DNA of 64,000 nt from Adiantum capillus-veneris. Lineage: Eukaryota; Streptophyta; Polypodiopsida; Polypodiales; Pteridaceae. Shown in pieces: positions 25,555 to 35,829 of the stretch (position 1 is the first letter of the stretch; the number at the start of each line of letters is the position of its first letter). The notes below the pieces were generated by a model. That model saw only the letters and a list, made by a program, of their open reading frames with translations. It was not told where the DNA came from and made no database searches. The stretch lies in assembly GCA_014529385.2 (NCBI GenBank), contig CM043971.1, positions 31,573,209-31,637,208 of the forward strand. The letters are read 5' to 3'. Both the position numbers and the translations under genes were made by a program.

Positions 25555-26632
25555 GACTTCGAGCATTAGCCAAAGTTACCCCTCTTTTTGTATTGCACAC
25601 CCTTATCTTTGTAATGATTTGACTTTCCAATGACAATATGATCAACAGTTGTGTCTACTGTGTCTATTATCTTTGTAATGAAATGACTTTGTAATTTCAA
25701 GTTCTGTATGTAATTTCAGTAAATTTGTGCTTTTTTAAGTACCCTTGGGGGTAGATAAGCCGATAAGGGGCAAAAAAAAGCCTGGCCACAAGGGCGCGCA
25801 AATGGCCCATCCATCAGTTTTGGATGGGCCATTTGCGCGCCCTTGTGGCCAGGCTTTTTTTTGCCTCTTGTAGGCTTATCTACCCCCAAGGGTACTTAAA
25901 AGCACAAATTTACTAAAACCTATTGGTTTTGCAACATTATTTTACATGGATCCTTGTGGACACCCTTTTTTGGCCATTTCAAGCTTTGAATTCCCTATAG
26001 GATATCAAAAAAAATAACATATTGTGAAACCAAGTGTCTATGCAACATTAATTTGGATTTTTCAAATGTCCAATGTAATTGGACTTTTTGGTGCAGGGGT
26101 GTACTAGGTAGAGCTAAAGCAGGTGCTAGTGTGCTGGAAACTTCATTTCATAATTGATTTCACCTTTTCTAGTGTCCTTGCGTGTGAACATATGTTGGAA
26201 TTGCCATAAACAGGGTGCATCTAAATTAATGATGCAAAACCAATTCATTTCAATAAATTTGTGCTTTTTAAGTATCCTAGGGGGTAGATTAGCCTACCAG
26301 GGGCAAAATCAAGCCTAGCCACAAGGGCGTGCAAATGGCCCATCCAAAACTGATGGCCATTTGCGCGCCCTTGTGGCTAGGATTTTTTTGGCCCTTGGTA
26401 GGCTTATCTAGCCCCTAGGGAACATAAAATACCTAAATTTACTGAAATTGACTGAAATTACATACAGAACTTGAAATTACAAAGTCACTAATCAAAACAA
26501 TTTTCAAGATTGACAAATCACATTCAAAAGAATTTGCAAGATAGAGAGACAATTTCAAATAATTTTTATTACTTCCAAAACGGTGATTTTACATTATGTA
26601 TCTGAGGAGTTCATAAATTTTTTGACCATTTC
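25555..26632. repeat. T midpoint: nested inverted repeats between convergent genes
   Basis: There is no gene here. Two large palindromes occupy the space between the 3' ends of the left and right gene sets. Palindrome 1 has arms ~25,718-25,813 and 25,821-25,914 with a 7 bp loop. Palindrome 2 has arms ~26,254-26,346 and ~26,353-26,440. Both share the same core (GGTAGAT, CCACAAGGGCG, GCAAATGGCC). Outside them a ~34 bp segment (25,684-25,717) recurs inverted at 26,454-26,487, so the whole 0.8 kb is itself an inverted repeat around a ~340 bp spacer. Possible roles are bidirectional 3' end formation or a replication or recombination site; two foldback insertions are the plain alternative. Confidence 0.75.
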
Positions 26633-28171
26633 CTAGCGCCTATTTTGCGCGTAAGGCAACTCCCCAATCAAGATGGACTGCGCTATGGCCTTTGGTTCAG
26701 TTGAGCCAATGGAAGCATGTATCCCTATCTGGGCAAGCACTTTACCACGAAAGCCAGTGCCAAACGCTGTGCATACAAGGGATCTACGCACTAGGAACAC
26801 TTGATGCGCAGTTTGAGCAAAGGTGCTCAAACACAAAAACTTGCTCAAAGCTTTTAACGACCAAGTCATAAAATGGGCTTGGGGAGTAAATTCATTATGG
26901 ATAATGGCCACATCGCCAGGGGGGAGTTGTCCTAGGTAATGCGCCAGGGAAGCTTGAGGTCCAAAGCCCGTCCACTTGCCACCCATCCTTGCAGCAAAAT
27001 CATCAACCTCCACGACATCCTGTCATAAATCGATGAAGGTTGAGAAAAAAGACAATGAAGGATAAAATAGTAACATGAAATTTAGGATACAGTTTACCTC
27101 CTGCTCCTTGTCGTCCTCCTCCCTGTTGCCCTTTGCATCCAAGTCAATGCTCCCATGCACCACAGATACGACCTTTGGATCATCAGATGGGAGGTTGCAT
27201 AATGGCATAGGCATCCTAGCAGCCTCAACCTTGGCTTGCGTGTCTTGGAATTCTTCATCAGCCACGTGAAACTGCTCTGCTGTCAGGACCTCCGCACATA
27301 CAACTGCAATAGTGTCAGCAACAGAGTCCCCATCTGGCAAGAGCTTGCTTTCTAGGGCATCTAGCGTATTGTCTAAGGGACATTTGGTGTTGTTGCATAG
27401 CATGCTCAAGCATTCATCCATGCGCAGGCCAAATGCTTTCTCCAAATCATGCAGGAACACATACTCCTCCCCATCCACTAACACTGAGGAGAAGCGGTTG
27501 ATTTCTACCTCTGGGATAGCCACATCCGTCAGTGGTAGTGGCACTGGAGTGTCACTAGGGCCAGCCGCAACTATGGATTTCTCAACCACTTCCTCAAGAC
27601 CCCTAGGGCACTCGAGCCGGTATGCCTTTCCTTCCGCTGCAGGGTTCATGGGGATAACCTGCTGCTCCTTGGTGTCCTTGATAAAGGACCCAACCTGAAA
27701 GTGTGGTAAGCGAAGCTCCTCCAAATCAGGTTCCTCGCTCACCAAGAAGATAAATGTTGCGAGCCAAGAAAGGAACTCCACCCCCAACTTGCGCTTCTTG
27801 AGCGCTGACACCCCTGGGGCTTGCTCGTCCAAGTAATGGCCTGCATAGGTTGCAATTTCTTGGAATTGTTGCAACCGCTTGGAGAATGGGCGATCACCTT
27901 TGTGTATATAGCGCAAAAGATCGCAAGGCACCTAGATCCGTACATGTGGGGGGATAGATACAGAATATTTTATGATGTGCTCCTCCATGAACGCAAAAAT
28001 CTCGGCAAATGCATCCATGTGAAGGGAAACTGTGGCATCAAGGTCAGGGAGACGAGTAAAAAAGGTATGAAGGTCCAACTTCCCTTTGTATTTGGTGTCC
28101 TCGAGGAAGAGGATGAAGCGTGACAAAGGGGTGGATGTGGCTGCAGATGCAGATATTGTGGAAGCATCCAT
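26633..28171 (-). pseudogene. T: unknown protein P3, two exons
   Basis: Minus-strand gene starting at an ATG at 28,169-28,171 (MDASTISASAATSTPLSRFI), exon 1 to 27,098, a 78 bp GT-AG intron (27,020-27,097) and exon 2 to a stop at 26,633. The splice joins KEQE to DVVEVDDFAARMGG in phase. About 486 residues. One in-frame TAG (27,932-27,934, compatible with CAG decay) is the only lesion seen. Recognisable texture: a helical N-terminus, VDGEEYVFLHDLEKAFGLRM in the middle, an acidic stretch GNREEDDKEQE, and a more hydrophobic C-terminus. I cannot assign a family. It converges on the H3-like gene. A second transposition protein or a host-interaction factor is conceivable. Confidence 0.6.
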
Positions 28172-28416
28172 GTCTAGCCTGGGGTGTAGATAGATAGTGG
28201 AGGAGCTCAAGAGTTGCAAAAGTGAAAATAGTGAATGAGTTAGGTGGCCCCCCTTTTATAATGGACCCTTTTTCAAAGACATTAAAAAAAAGGCACTTTC
28301 ACCAAAAAATGATTTCTCATCCCAATGCAAAAAACTATATTCAAAGGCATGATTTTCCGAAGCAAATCATGTTGATTACAGCGGGGATCAGTTTGAAAAT
28401 TGCAAGAGTTACAAAG

Positions 28417-29723
28417 TTATAAGATCAATAGCATAGTTCCATCCATCCCCCAGTCCTCCTCGACCTTCAATTTGTCTTCCATTCTCTTCCCAATCTGCGG
28501 ACATTCATTACAATAAGCATCCAATGATCGACAAACCATGATGTATTAAAAATGTGGTGGAAGGATTCTCACCTTGTGACCTTGTAAACGAAATTGTGCT
28601 TGTTGAAGAGCCTCAAAACCCATAATAACCAAATGTTCTCGAGCATTACTGAGAGTCCAATGCTTGTTCACTTGGACTGCCTCCAAAGCATCGTTGGGCA
28701 TCTTCACTGCAATGTCAAATCTTGCAATAGCGCCGTCTACACTCTGTAAGGGACTCCACACTCCAAGCTTGCACATCCACCGATCATAGTGAAATCTTAT
28801 GTACAAGGAGGTGCGGGATTTCAAATAGCGCATTCCAATACCTGAAGCTCCATCTTCTAAAAGCCCCAGTCCTCTTCTAAAAGCCTTCCTAATTCCTCGT
28901 AATGCGCATCTTTACATACAAGCATTGTGGTAGTCTCCACAAATCCAAACTCTTTAAAAATGTGCGCAAAACAATGAATAGGCAAACACCAACTCAAGCC
29001 CACAGACCTAGAAGCTTTAGAGTATTTCAAAGAGTTTTGGACATCCATTATCATCTTTTTCTTGAAAGATGCTACCGACCACAAATCTGGCACCGGCCAC
29101 TCCATACTTAATAAGAAAGTTACTTTGATGGGTTCAAGCGTTCCAAACGCTTGTGTAGAAGTAGGGACAATATAGGAGTGAGAATAGAAGAAAATCCTTC
29201 TTTGAACCAGTTTGGTTGGGTAAAGATGTGGGAACATTATTTCTCCAATATCCGCATGTATAGCATTGAATGTGCCGGAGAGACTATGTAGTGGCTGCTC
29301 CTCCACCAACGTGGATGGAAATATGACTATAAATGCATGACAAATCTTAAGTATGAATCCATAATAACATTACACTGTGATTTCACACCTAGCTTTGTAT
29401 TCTCAAAACATGTACTTACAATGTGTTGGAAATCAAGGTGGTTGTTGCAAATGCATGGTTGACATTGAGAAAACATGTTGCACAATGGCTACGGTCCCCT
29501 TGTCTTTGCGGTTCTTGAAGCCAAGGAGCTTTCCTTTCCAATGAAGATCCAAGTTTGCACGATTCCGCACACGATGAGGGCCAATAGCAGATGGTTGTAT
29601 GTATACCCAAATACCTTTGGTGAACTCTTGTGGCACCCACTCATCATCTACACCTCTAGTGTTGTGGCATGCAAGTGCTGTGACCTCATCCTTTGGCCGC
29701 CTTTGCGAAGTAGAGTTGGCCAT
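28417..29723 (-). pseudogene. T: unknown protein P4, three exons
   Basis: Minus-strand gene from an ATG at 29,721-29,723 (MANSTSQRRPKDEVTALACH). Introns with GT-AG ends at 29,327-29,419 (93 bp) and 28,496-28,572 (77 bp) both preserve phase. The last exon joins LQGHK to IGKRMEDKLKVEEDWG and stops at 28,417-28,419. Lesions: a TGA at 29,433-29,435 and a 12 bp direct repeat (28,854-28,885) that adds 20 bp and shifts frame after GRLLE. The N-terminus has WVPQEFTKGIWVYIQP and HWKGKLLGFKNRKDKG, a basic, possibly nucleic-acid-binding part. Later parts include FNAIHADIGEIMFPHLYPT and YIRFHYDRWMCKLGVW. I recognise no family. It starts close to the right end of T and reads inwards, mirroring the left gene set. 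Confidence 0.6.
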
Positions 29724-30459
29724 GGTTGAGCAAAGAAAACTAGGAGGAGGAGAAGGACCTTGCTTGTTGCTACAATGTAGGTGGCATAAAGTGATATGAG
29801 AAGGTGGTTAACCCTTTTGGCAATGGGAGGAGAAGGTGGATAACCCTTGCTTGGTGTGGCAATGGGAGGAGAAGGTGGATAACCTTTGCTTGGTGTGGCA
29901 ATGGAAGGTGGTAGGGGAGGAGAGAGGAGCTTTCTTGCTGCAGTAGTGGAGATGGTGTAGAGAGAGAGAGTGTTGGAGTAGAGGATGAGTGTGATGGTTG
30001 CAACCAAGGAGGGGTTGGAAAAGGGGTTCTAGAGAGAGAAAATCACTTTTTGTCTAAGAACTACTTTTGGGGGAGCTCTCGATAGCAAAAAAAGATTTTA
30101 CAAAAGTTTTTTAAAAAAATTGAATTTTAGGGTTTTTGGGTGCACGTTTTGACTTTTTGAGGTCAAAAAATGCCTTTTTGACCATAAAATAGTTTTAGGG
30201 GGGTTTTAAGAAGATAAAATTTGAGTTTTGAAAATTTTGAAAATTTTGAAATTTTTGGGATTTTTTCAAAACCGGATCAAAAAGGAGGGAAGTTGGGTTC
30301 CATATGCCCCCCCCTCCCACCTTCTCACTAGGTAAAAGCCCATTTAAGAAGTGTAAGACTACTTTGTCCCTCTACATTTTTGAGGGCATAGAGTGTGTCC
30401 ACCACCCTCTTCTCATTGGCTGGCCTCTAATTAACCTTAATCCCAAAGGGCCCCTAGAG
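29724..30459. other. T right subterminal region, no gene
   Basis: Upstream of P4, 29,805-29,905 holds a short tandem repeat of ~45 bp (GGAGAAGGTGGATAACC with GGTGTGGCAATGGGAGG), then AG-rich, T-rich and A-rich DNA to the right end. Its complement is pyrimidine-rich like the left subterminal region 21,450-21,610, so both ends may have matching promoter leaders. No domain-bearing frame. Confidence 0.5.
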
Positions 30460-30479
30460 GGTTCATATTTTTCCTAATG
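30460..30479 (-). repeat. T right terminal inverted repeat
   Basis: Read inwards on the minus strand it is CATTAGGAAAAATATGAACC, the partner of the left end at 21,044. B1 RNase H sequence resumes at 30,480 (AGTGGCTATAG). Confidence 0.75.
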
Positions 30480-31974
30480 AGTGGCTATAGACACCGCATT
30501 AACTTTTGGTTGTCATGAAACTGTATCAGCCACTTGATTGTGCTTGCCAGCAACGTGAGCAATATGGAAATTAATTGCGAAAGAAAATTTGCCCACCTCA
30601 TTTGTTTATCAAAAAGCTTGGTTTGTCCATGAAATACTTGAGACTTTGTCGATTTGTAGAATAATTGGAGTCCTCAATTAGAAATGCTTCCATGTGTCTA
30701 GGACATGCAAAACAGCTAAAAGCTCTTTCTCATAAATGCCCAAGACTCGTTCATACGTATTGAGCCTTCGGCTCTCATATGCTATGGCATGCCCTTCTTG
30801 AAGCAAAACTACTATTAGACAATCACCACAATCATCACATTGGACCTCAAATGGCTTTGAGAGATCCGGAAGCATGAGGATTGGTTGGGAGGGAGGTAAG
30901 CTTCTTTTTGAGATTGTCAAAAGAATTTTTCTCCTTAGCAGTCCATAAATAATTAACGTTCTTCTTTCTTAATTCATGTAATGGTCCTGCTATTTGAGAG
31001 AATTTTGCTATGAAGCGTCTATAGTATGCACACATACCAATAAAGCTTCTAGCTCATGTAGATTCCTTGGATTAGGCCATGCTTTTATTACCTCTAACTT
31101 TGATGGATCCATACAAATACCATCTTGAGAGATAATATGACCTAGGTATTGGATCTCTTGAAGGAAAAATTCACTTTTCTTTTGGTTGAGGAAAAACTTG
31201 TTCTCCCTTAATGCTTGAAAAATCACTTGGAGATGTTGCTTATGTTCCTCCAAATACTTGGAGTAGATGATGATATCATCAAAGAACACCCCTGTGAATT
31301 TGTGATAGGGTCTAAAATGTTTCTCCATTAGACGATTGAACGTGGCTGGTGCATTAGGCAAGCCAAAAAGCATGACTAGATATTCATCAAGGCCAAACGT
31401 TGTACAAAATGCGGTCTTTAGGATACCTTCATCTACTATCCTTATTTGATGATAGCCACTTTTAAGATCAATCCTACTAAAGTAGGTAGAGCCTTGTAGC
31501 TTATGAAACAGATCTTCTACCCGAGGCACCGGAAATTTCTTTTTGATAGTGACATGGTTTAGTGCACGATAGTCCACACACATACGATATGTACCAACTT
31601 TCTTTTGCACTAAAAGGAATGGAGAACAAAAGGGAGAGGAGCTAGGCCTCACCATCCCTTTGTCTACCAATTCTTGTACTTGCCTCATTATCTCCTCTTG
31701 TTGAGCTTGAGAAACTCAATAAGGAGGCTTGTTAGGCGGTGAGCTTCTTAGATGCGATGGTCATCATCCCCTCATTTTAAAGGTAAGTCCATAGGGATAT
31801 CATCGATGAACACATCTTGGAATCCTTTTAGAAAATTAGACAAGTCTAACTCTTCTTGATTCCTACCATTTACATTTGACGAAACATTAGGATCTTTTAG
31901 GGACTCTTTGACAAAAATCATGTACGTAAAAACTGAGCTCTTCATTGGTTTGTCAAAAGCAGGAGGATTTACAA
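30480..31974 (-). pseudogene. B1: reverse transcriptase and RNase H
   Basis: Minus strand. The protease-RT linker (FQDVFIDDIPMDLP) begins next to the A insertion, then RT: CSPFLLVQKKVGTYRMCVDY, FSRIDLKSGYHQIRI, and the palm motif FFDDIIIYSK with its catalytic D-D at about residue 140 of the 31,688-31,008 frame. The thumb and connection include YLGHIISQDGI. RNase H follows with MCAYYRRFIAKFSQI, FEVQCDDCGDCL (catalytic D region), AYESRRLN, and AGKHNQVADTVS near 30,530. Several frameshifts and stops, for example ~31,010 and ~30,850, make it non-functional. It ends at the T boundary; the matching continuation is at 21,043. Family membership with B2 (47,322-48,598) is clear from near-identical motifs. 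Confidence 0.85.
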
Positions 31975-31979
31975 GTGGT

Positions 31980-32518
31980 TGTACATGGCGGAGGCAGTCT
32001 CACTGGCGGAGGCAGTTTCATTAGGTGGGAACCAGCTCCTGGAAAGCCGAGCAGCGGATCAGTCAGTAATTACCATGACGGTTCCACAGTAACTCCAAGA
32101 GGCTATAAATAGGACCCATTGCATTGTAATCGGGTTGGTTGTACTTTTGGGCTGTTTTATCTTTTGACTTCCTACTCTTAGTGTGTGGTTGTAGTCTTGA
32201 AGTTGTTCCTAAGCTACATTGTTCCCACTTGTACTCTTCCACTGTAATTCCTAATACAGTAGTCGAGTATACTTCAGCCAGATATGCTTTGTATCCATTC
32301 CTTCTGTATCTGAATCTGAACACTAATTCCAGTCAATTAGCTTGTCTATTTATCATTAAATGTATTCCAGTTCATGTAACTATTCTAGCTCAGTTTCTAT
32401 CTTTTCCTCCAGTTCTATTGATTGAACTAATGAATCACCAGTAGCTGTAAACTCTAACAATGGAATAAGCTATCTAAAGAGATCAGCTCCAATTCCATTT
32501 TGGCGATCACGGTGGCTA
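31980..32518 (+). mobile_element. A: 5' LTR and primer binding site
   Basis: LTR 31,980-32,497 with TG...CA ends. It contains GGCTATAAATAGGACCC (TATA box near 32,103) and, early on, the duplicated motif GGCGGAGGCAGT (31,988 and 32,006), also present in the 3' LTR. TGGCGATCACGGTGGCTA starts at 32,501, three bases inside; a TGG start fits a tRNA primer but the tRNA is not identified. Confidence 0.85.
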
Positions 32519-32579
32519 GAGCTGTTGCTCATTGACCAGCAGACTCCTCTCTCAGTTTGAGTTTTCAGCTACAGTAATG

Positions 32580-34065
32580 GCACCCAACCCAGTTGTGGCC
32601 AGAAACCATCCTATCGCGTTGACCCTATTCTTGAGGAATCAGAAAGAGACTCTGATCCCAAGGATGAACAAGTAACTGACATTGAGGCTCAGGAGGAGCA
32701 TAGTCATGTTGATGAGGCACAGGACTCTCATCATTCTAGTAAGTCCAAAAGACGCAGGGCTGAAAGGGAGGAACGTAAGGCCAAGAGTTCTCGGACCACA
32801 CAGGGAGACAAAGGAGCCAAAGGAAGTAGAGGAAGCCGTCATACTTCCAGCAGAAAAGCCAAGGAAGAAACAGCAACTGAGACGGAGGTAGAAATTAATT
32901 GGGATGCAGACACATACCATTATAAGAAAGCTTCCAAAAGGAGTCAAGATTCCAAGGTGAGAAGAGGAAGAAATGAGGTTGATAGACATGATTACACATC
33001 TTCATTGAAAATTTATTTTCCCATGTTCAAAGGGAGAAAGAAGGATGATCCGGATGTTCATATTCAAGCCTTTGAGTAGTATCCTGAGTTAAAAAATATT
33101 GATGAAGATGATTGGGGTGAATACTTTCCGCAAACATTAAAGGAGGCAGCAAGGAAATGGTACTACCATTACCTGGCTTGTCAACTCAGATCATATAATA
33201 AACTGCTCAAAGATTTTTGACTGGAATATTCAGACAACAGAGGGGATGAGGATATACTCTCTGACCTGGATAAGATAAGGCAGGGAAAATTGTCATTCAG
33301 AAGCTATGTTGAGAAAATCAAGGAACTGACTAGACAACTACAGGAACCACCATCCAAAAAGCGGTTGCAAGCATGGTTTTTGAACGGTTTTTGCAGTAAG
33401 AAGCTTAGGGAACAGGAGGTGCCGACACCAACCAAGAAATTCAATGATTTGGTGCAGCGAGCCCTGAAGCTAGAACAACAAGCTAAGAAGGAAAAGAGTC
33501 ATAAGAAGAGGAGGTCCAATAGTAGCAGTACTTCTACTGAAGATTCTGAGTCCAGTAGAGCCTCTAGTAGCTCTGAAAGTAGCTCAGATGAAAGAACCAA
33601 AGACAAGATTAATAAAGGATCTTGGTCTAGGAAGATTGAAGAGATGGCACGGCAAATTGCTGAAATTGCTAGACCAGACAGCCAGTAAGAAGAATGGAAA
33701 CTTGGTGTTCAAAGTGTAAATCTAAAGACCATGTTTCAAACGAATGCCCATAGTGCACTTATTGCAAATCCTATGGCCATCTATGGAACAACTATGGTAT
33801 TTGAATTCATCAATTTAAGAAGGGAAAAGATTTGTCATAGGTGGCATTCACCAATGTTGAACCAGTAAAAGTGGAAACTACCAGTGCTTCTCAAGAAGAA
33901 AAACTAGGTGTAAGTGGTACTGGTGCAGTGCGTGGTAGATACCAAGTGGGTACCAGCCAAGGGTGAGGTTGTGGTAATTTTCAGAATCAAAGCCTAAATT
34001 GCTATACATGTGGTAAGTATGGGTACTTCACTGCTCAGTGTCCTGGGGCTGCGAATATCGAGGCG
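32580..34065 (+). pseudogene. A: gag (capsid and zinc knuckles)
   Basis: Plus-strand region beginning MAPNPVVARNHPI at 32,580, shifting frame to an acidic then S/K/R-rich stretch, and then a capsid: YFPMFKGRKKDDPDVHIQAF, WGEYFPQTLKEAARKWYYHY and LSFRSYVEKIKELTRQL match the Retrotrans_gag pattern. A serine-rich low-complexity tail (SSSTSTEDSESSRASSSSES) follows at 33,510-33,600. Two knuckle regions come last: CSKCKSKDHVSNECP near 33,712 and CYTCGKYGYFTAQCPG near 34,000, the latter keeping C-C but with Y in place of H. In-frame stops at ~33,077, ~33,218 and 33,686 break it. Confidence 0.75.
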
Positions 34066-34341
34066 AAGGTTCCAAAACCGGTTCTTGTACGAGCAGTTAT
34101 ACGAAGTAAAGGGGTGATAATTGAGGAAATTCTAGAAAGTCCAGCGAAACCAGTCACTCCTGAAAGTAGCAAATGGGCTTAGCAGAGAGAGGTATGGAAG
34201 GCCAAGGGTAAAGAAAAGGTGGTTGATGAATGGCAGGAGCAAAGAGAACTAGAGAGCGAAAATCACTGAGGATTTAGCCAAGAAGCTACAAGAACAGCCA
34301 GAGAGTTCTAATGCCCGAGTCATTCATAAGACACTACCCAG

Positions 34342-35031
34342 TTGTCTAAGACAGCACAACCAAATCAGTCGAAGCCTCGGATGCCTGAGACCACATTGGC
34401 TGTAGTACAACGGTTGAAGGAAGAGTTGGGAACTGCTAAAGGAGCTGAAACCATTGAACTAAAGGAATGGTATTGTGAAGATACTACCAGTTCTTCAAGT
34501 TCTGATGACAACTCTAATCATGAGAAAGAGGAAATTCATGTCAAAATTTGTGACAGAATTCAGAAACTCGCTGTGGAGTTAGAGGACATTAGAAGAACTT
34601 TACCTGAAGCAGCAAAATTCATCAGGTAGCGAATGAAGGCTGAGGCGGAGGCTAGATCAGTCGACTTGATAGCTGTCAGAGATGATGAAGTACCGATGAT
34701 TTAGGTGGACTACAAAGTTTGAAAACAGTGGGAACCACTCTCAAGTGTCATACTAGATGGAGGAGCAGGGGTAAACATTTTGGGAGTACATCTTCAGCAA
34801 AGGATGGCAATTACTAACCTAAAACTAGCACCTTTCAAAGTCCGAATGACGGATCATCGAGTGGTACAGACAACTGGAATGGTAGAGAATATGCAGATAC
34901 GAGTGGGCAAAGAAAAGTCCAAAGCCAGTTTCCTAGTACTAGATGTGCAAGGAGCGTATGGGATGCTACTGGGACATCCATGGCTGCGCGAACGGCACAG
35001 GCCGTTCACGACTATGCTAATCAGACTTTGA
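34342..35031 (+). pseudogene. A: aspartic protease region
   Basis: Plus strand. After a linker, VILDGGAGVNILG (34,749-34,787) provides the catalytic D in the D-G-G form found in several plant gypsy groups, and AYGMLLGHPWLRERH (~34,950-34,995) is the downstream hydrophobic-G-H/R-P-W-L block. Stops separate the linker from the protease. It would release gag and pol proteins of A and lies in the normal gag-PR-RT order. Confidence 0.75.
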
Positions 35032-35129
35032 CAATACAAGGGGTCGGTATCAGAATCCAGATTCAGACGAATAACACCAAAAGTTGGAGAAAATAATCGA
35101 GACCCAAAGAGCTCTACTAGAAGTACAAG

Positions 35130-35825
35130 GTGAAGAAAATTGAGAGAATGCTAGCAGCTATGAATATTTTTCCATTAACAGGGATAGATCTCAATGCAGT
35201 TTTAATAAACAAAGATGAAGCTAAAAAACAAAAGAAACAATTTCTAGAACAGTTCACTGAACTGAATTCAGAAGAACGTCCAGTTTGGTTAACTGGAAGG
35301 CCAAAAGAACCAGTTGAGTTTAGTACACCAGTAGCACCGGCATGCTCTCGAGGAGCTACTGGAAATCAGAATGGTAATTCCGAGCTCAGAGAATCATCCT
35401 AGGATTATGCTGAGGAGTCAACCAAGAGAAAGGGTGGAGGGCCTAACTGGTTCCTTCCAGATGATCAGGAGATAGAGGAATGGAATTTAGGGTCTAAAGA
35501 AAACCCTAGAATGATCAAGGTTAATAAACATCTGAATCCTACGATGAAAGAGAAGGCACGACATATGTTCCAGCACTATAAAGATGTGTTCGCATGGGAA
35601 CATACTGATCTCAAAGGAGTGGATCGAGAGGTCTATCAACATCAAATACCATTGAAACCCGATGCCAGGCCAGTACAACTGCAGTGCTATTGAATGAATC
35701 CGAAATATGCTAAGAAGGTCAAAGAAGAGATTGACAACCTTCTAAAAGCTCGGTTCATTACTGAAGTAGCCAGTAGTGATTGGTTGTTTCCTATTGTGGT
35801 TGTGCCTAAGAATCGTTATTAAAAG
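35130..35825 (+). pseudogene. A: truncated reverse transcriptase (fingers only)
   Basis: Plus strand. The pre-RT segment HYKDVFAWEHTDLKGVDREV leads into IPLKPDARPVQ and EEIDNLLKARFITEVASSDW, then FPIVVVPKN, the first RT finger strands. At ~35,820 the frame jumps directly to a segment preceding the integrase zinc finger. The palm with its D-D motif, the thumb and RNase H are gone. Although flanked by complete LTRs and a target duplication, A therefore lacks the enzyme to copy itself and must have used an RT supplied in trans, or lost RT after insertion. Confidence 0.75.
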
Positions 35826-35829
35826 CCTT

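Larger units (their letters stand above)
21044..30479. mobile_element. T: 9.4 kb DNA transposon carrying a histone H3-like gene
   Basis: A segment bounded by inverted ends (CATTAGGAGAAATATGAACC left; complement of CATTAGGAAAAATATGAACC right), with weaker similarity continuing inwards (GGGATTAAGG near both). It interrupts B1 between RNase H and integrase; the flanking codons rejoin to match B2 at 48,280-48,310. No exact target duplication is evident; at most about 1 bp (T) is consistent with the reading frame. Left-half genes run rightwards (coiled-coil N-part, transposase-like protein, H3-like protein) and two right-half genes run leftwards, meeting at an inverted-repeat cluster (25,684-26,487). 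Small GT-AG introns show nuclear, spliced expression. The cargo is unlike any plant superfamily I know in detail. Confidence 0.75.

Noticed and set aside
21044-30479. T as an integrated large DNA virus or virophage
   Set aside because: Convergent genes and hairpins are suggestive, but no capsid, packaging ATPase, polymerase or protease is seen, genes have introns, and short TIRs interrupt a retroelement cleanly, so a DNA transposon is simpler.
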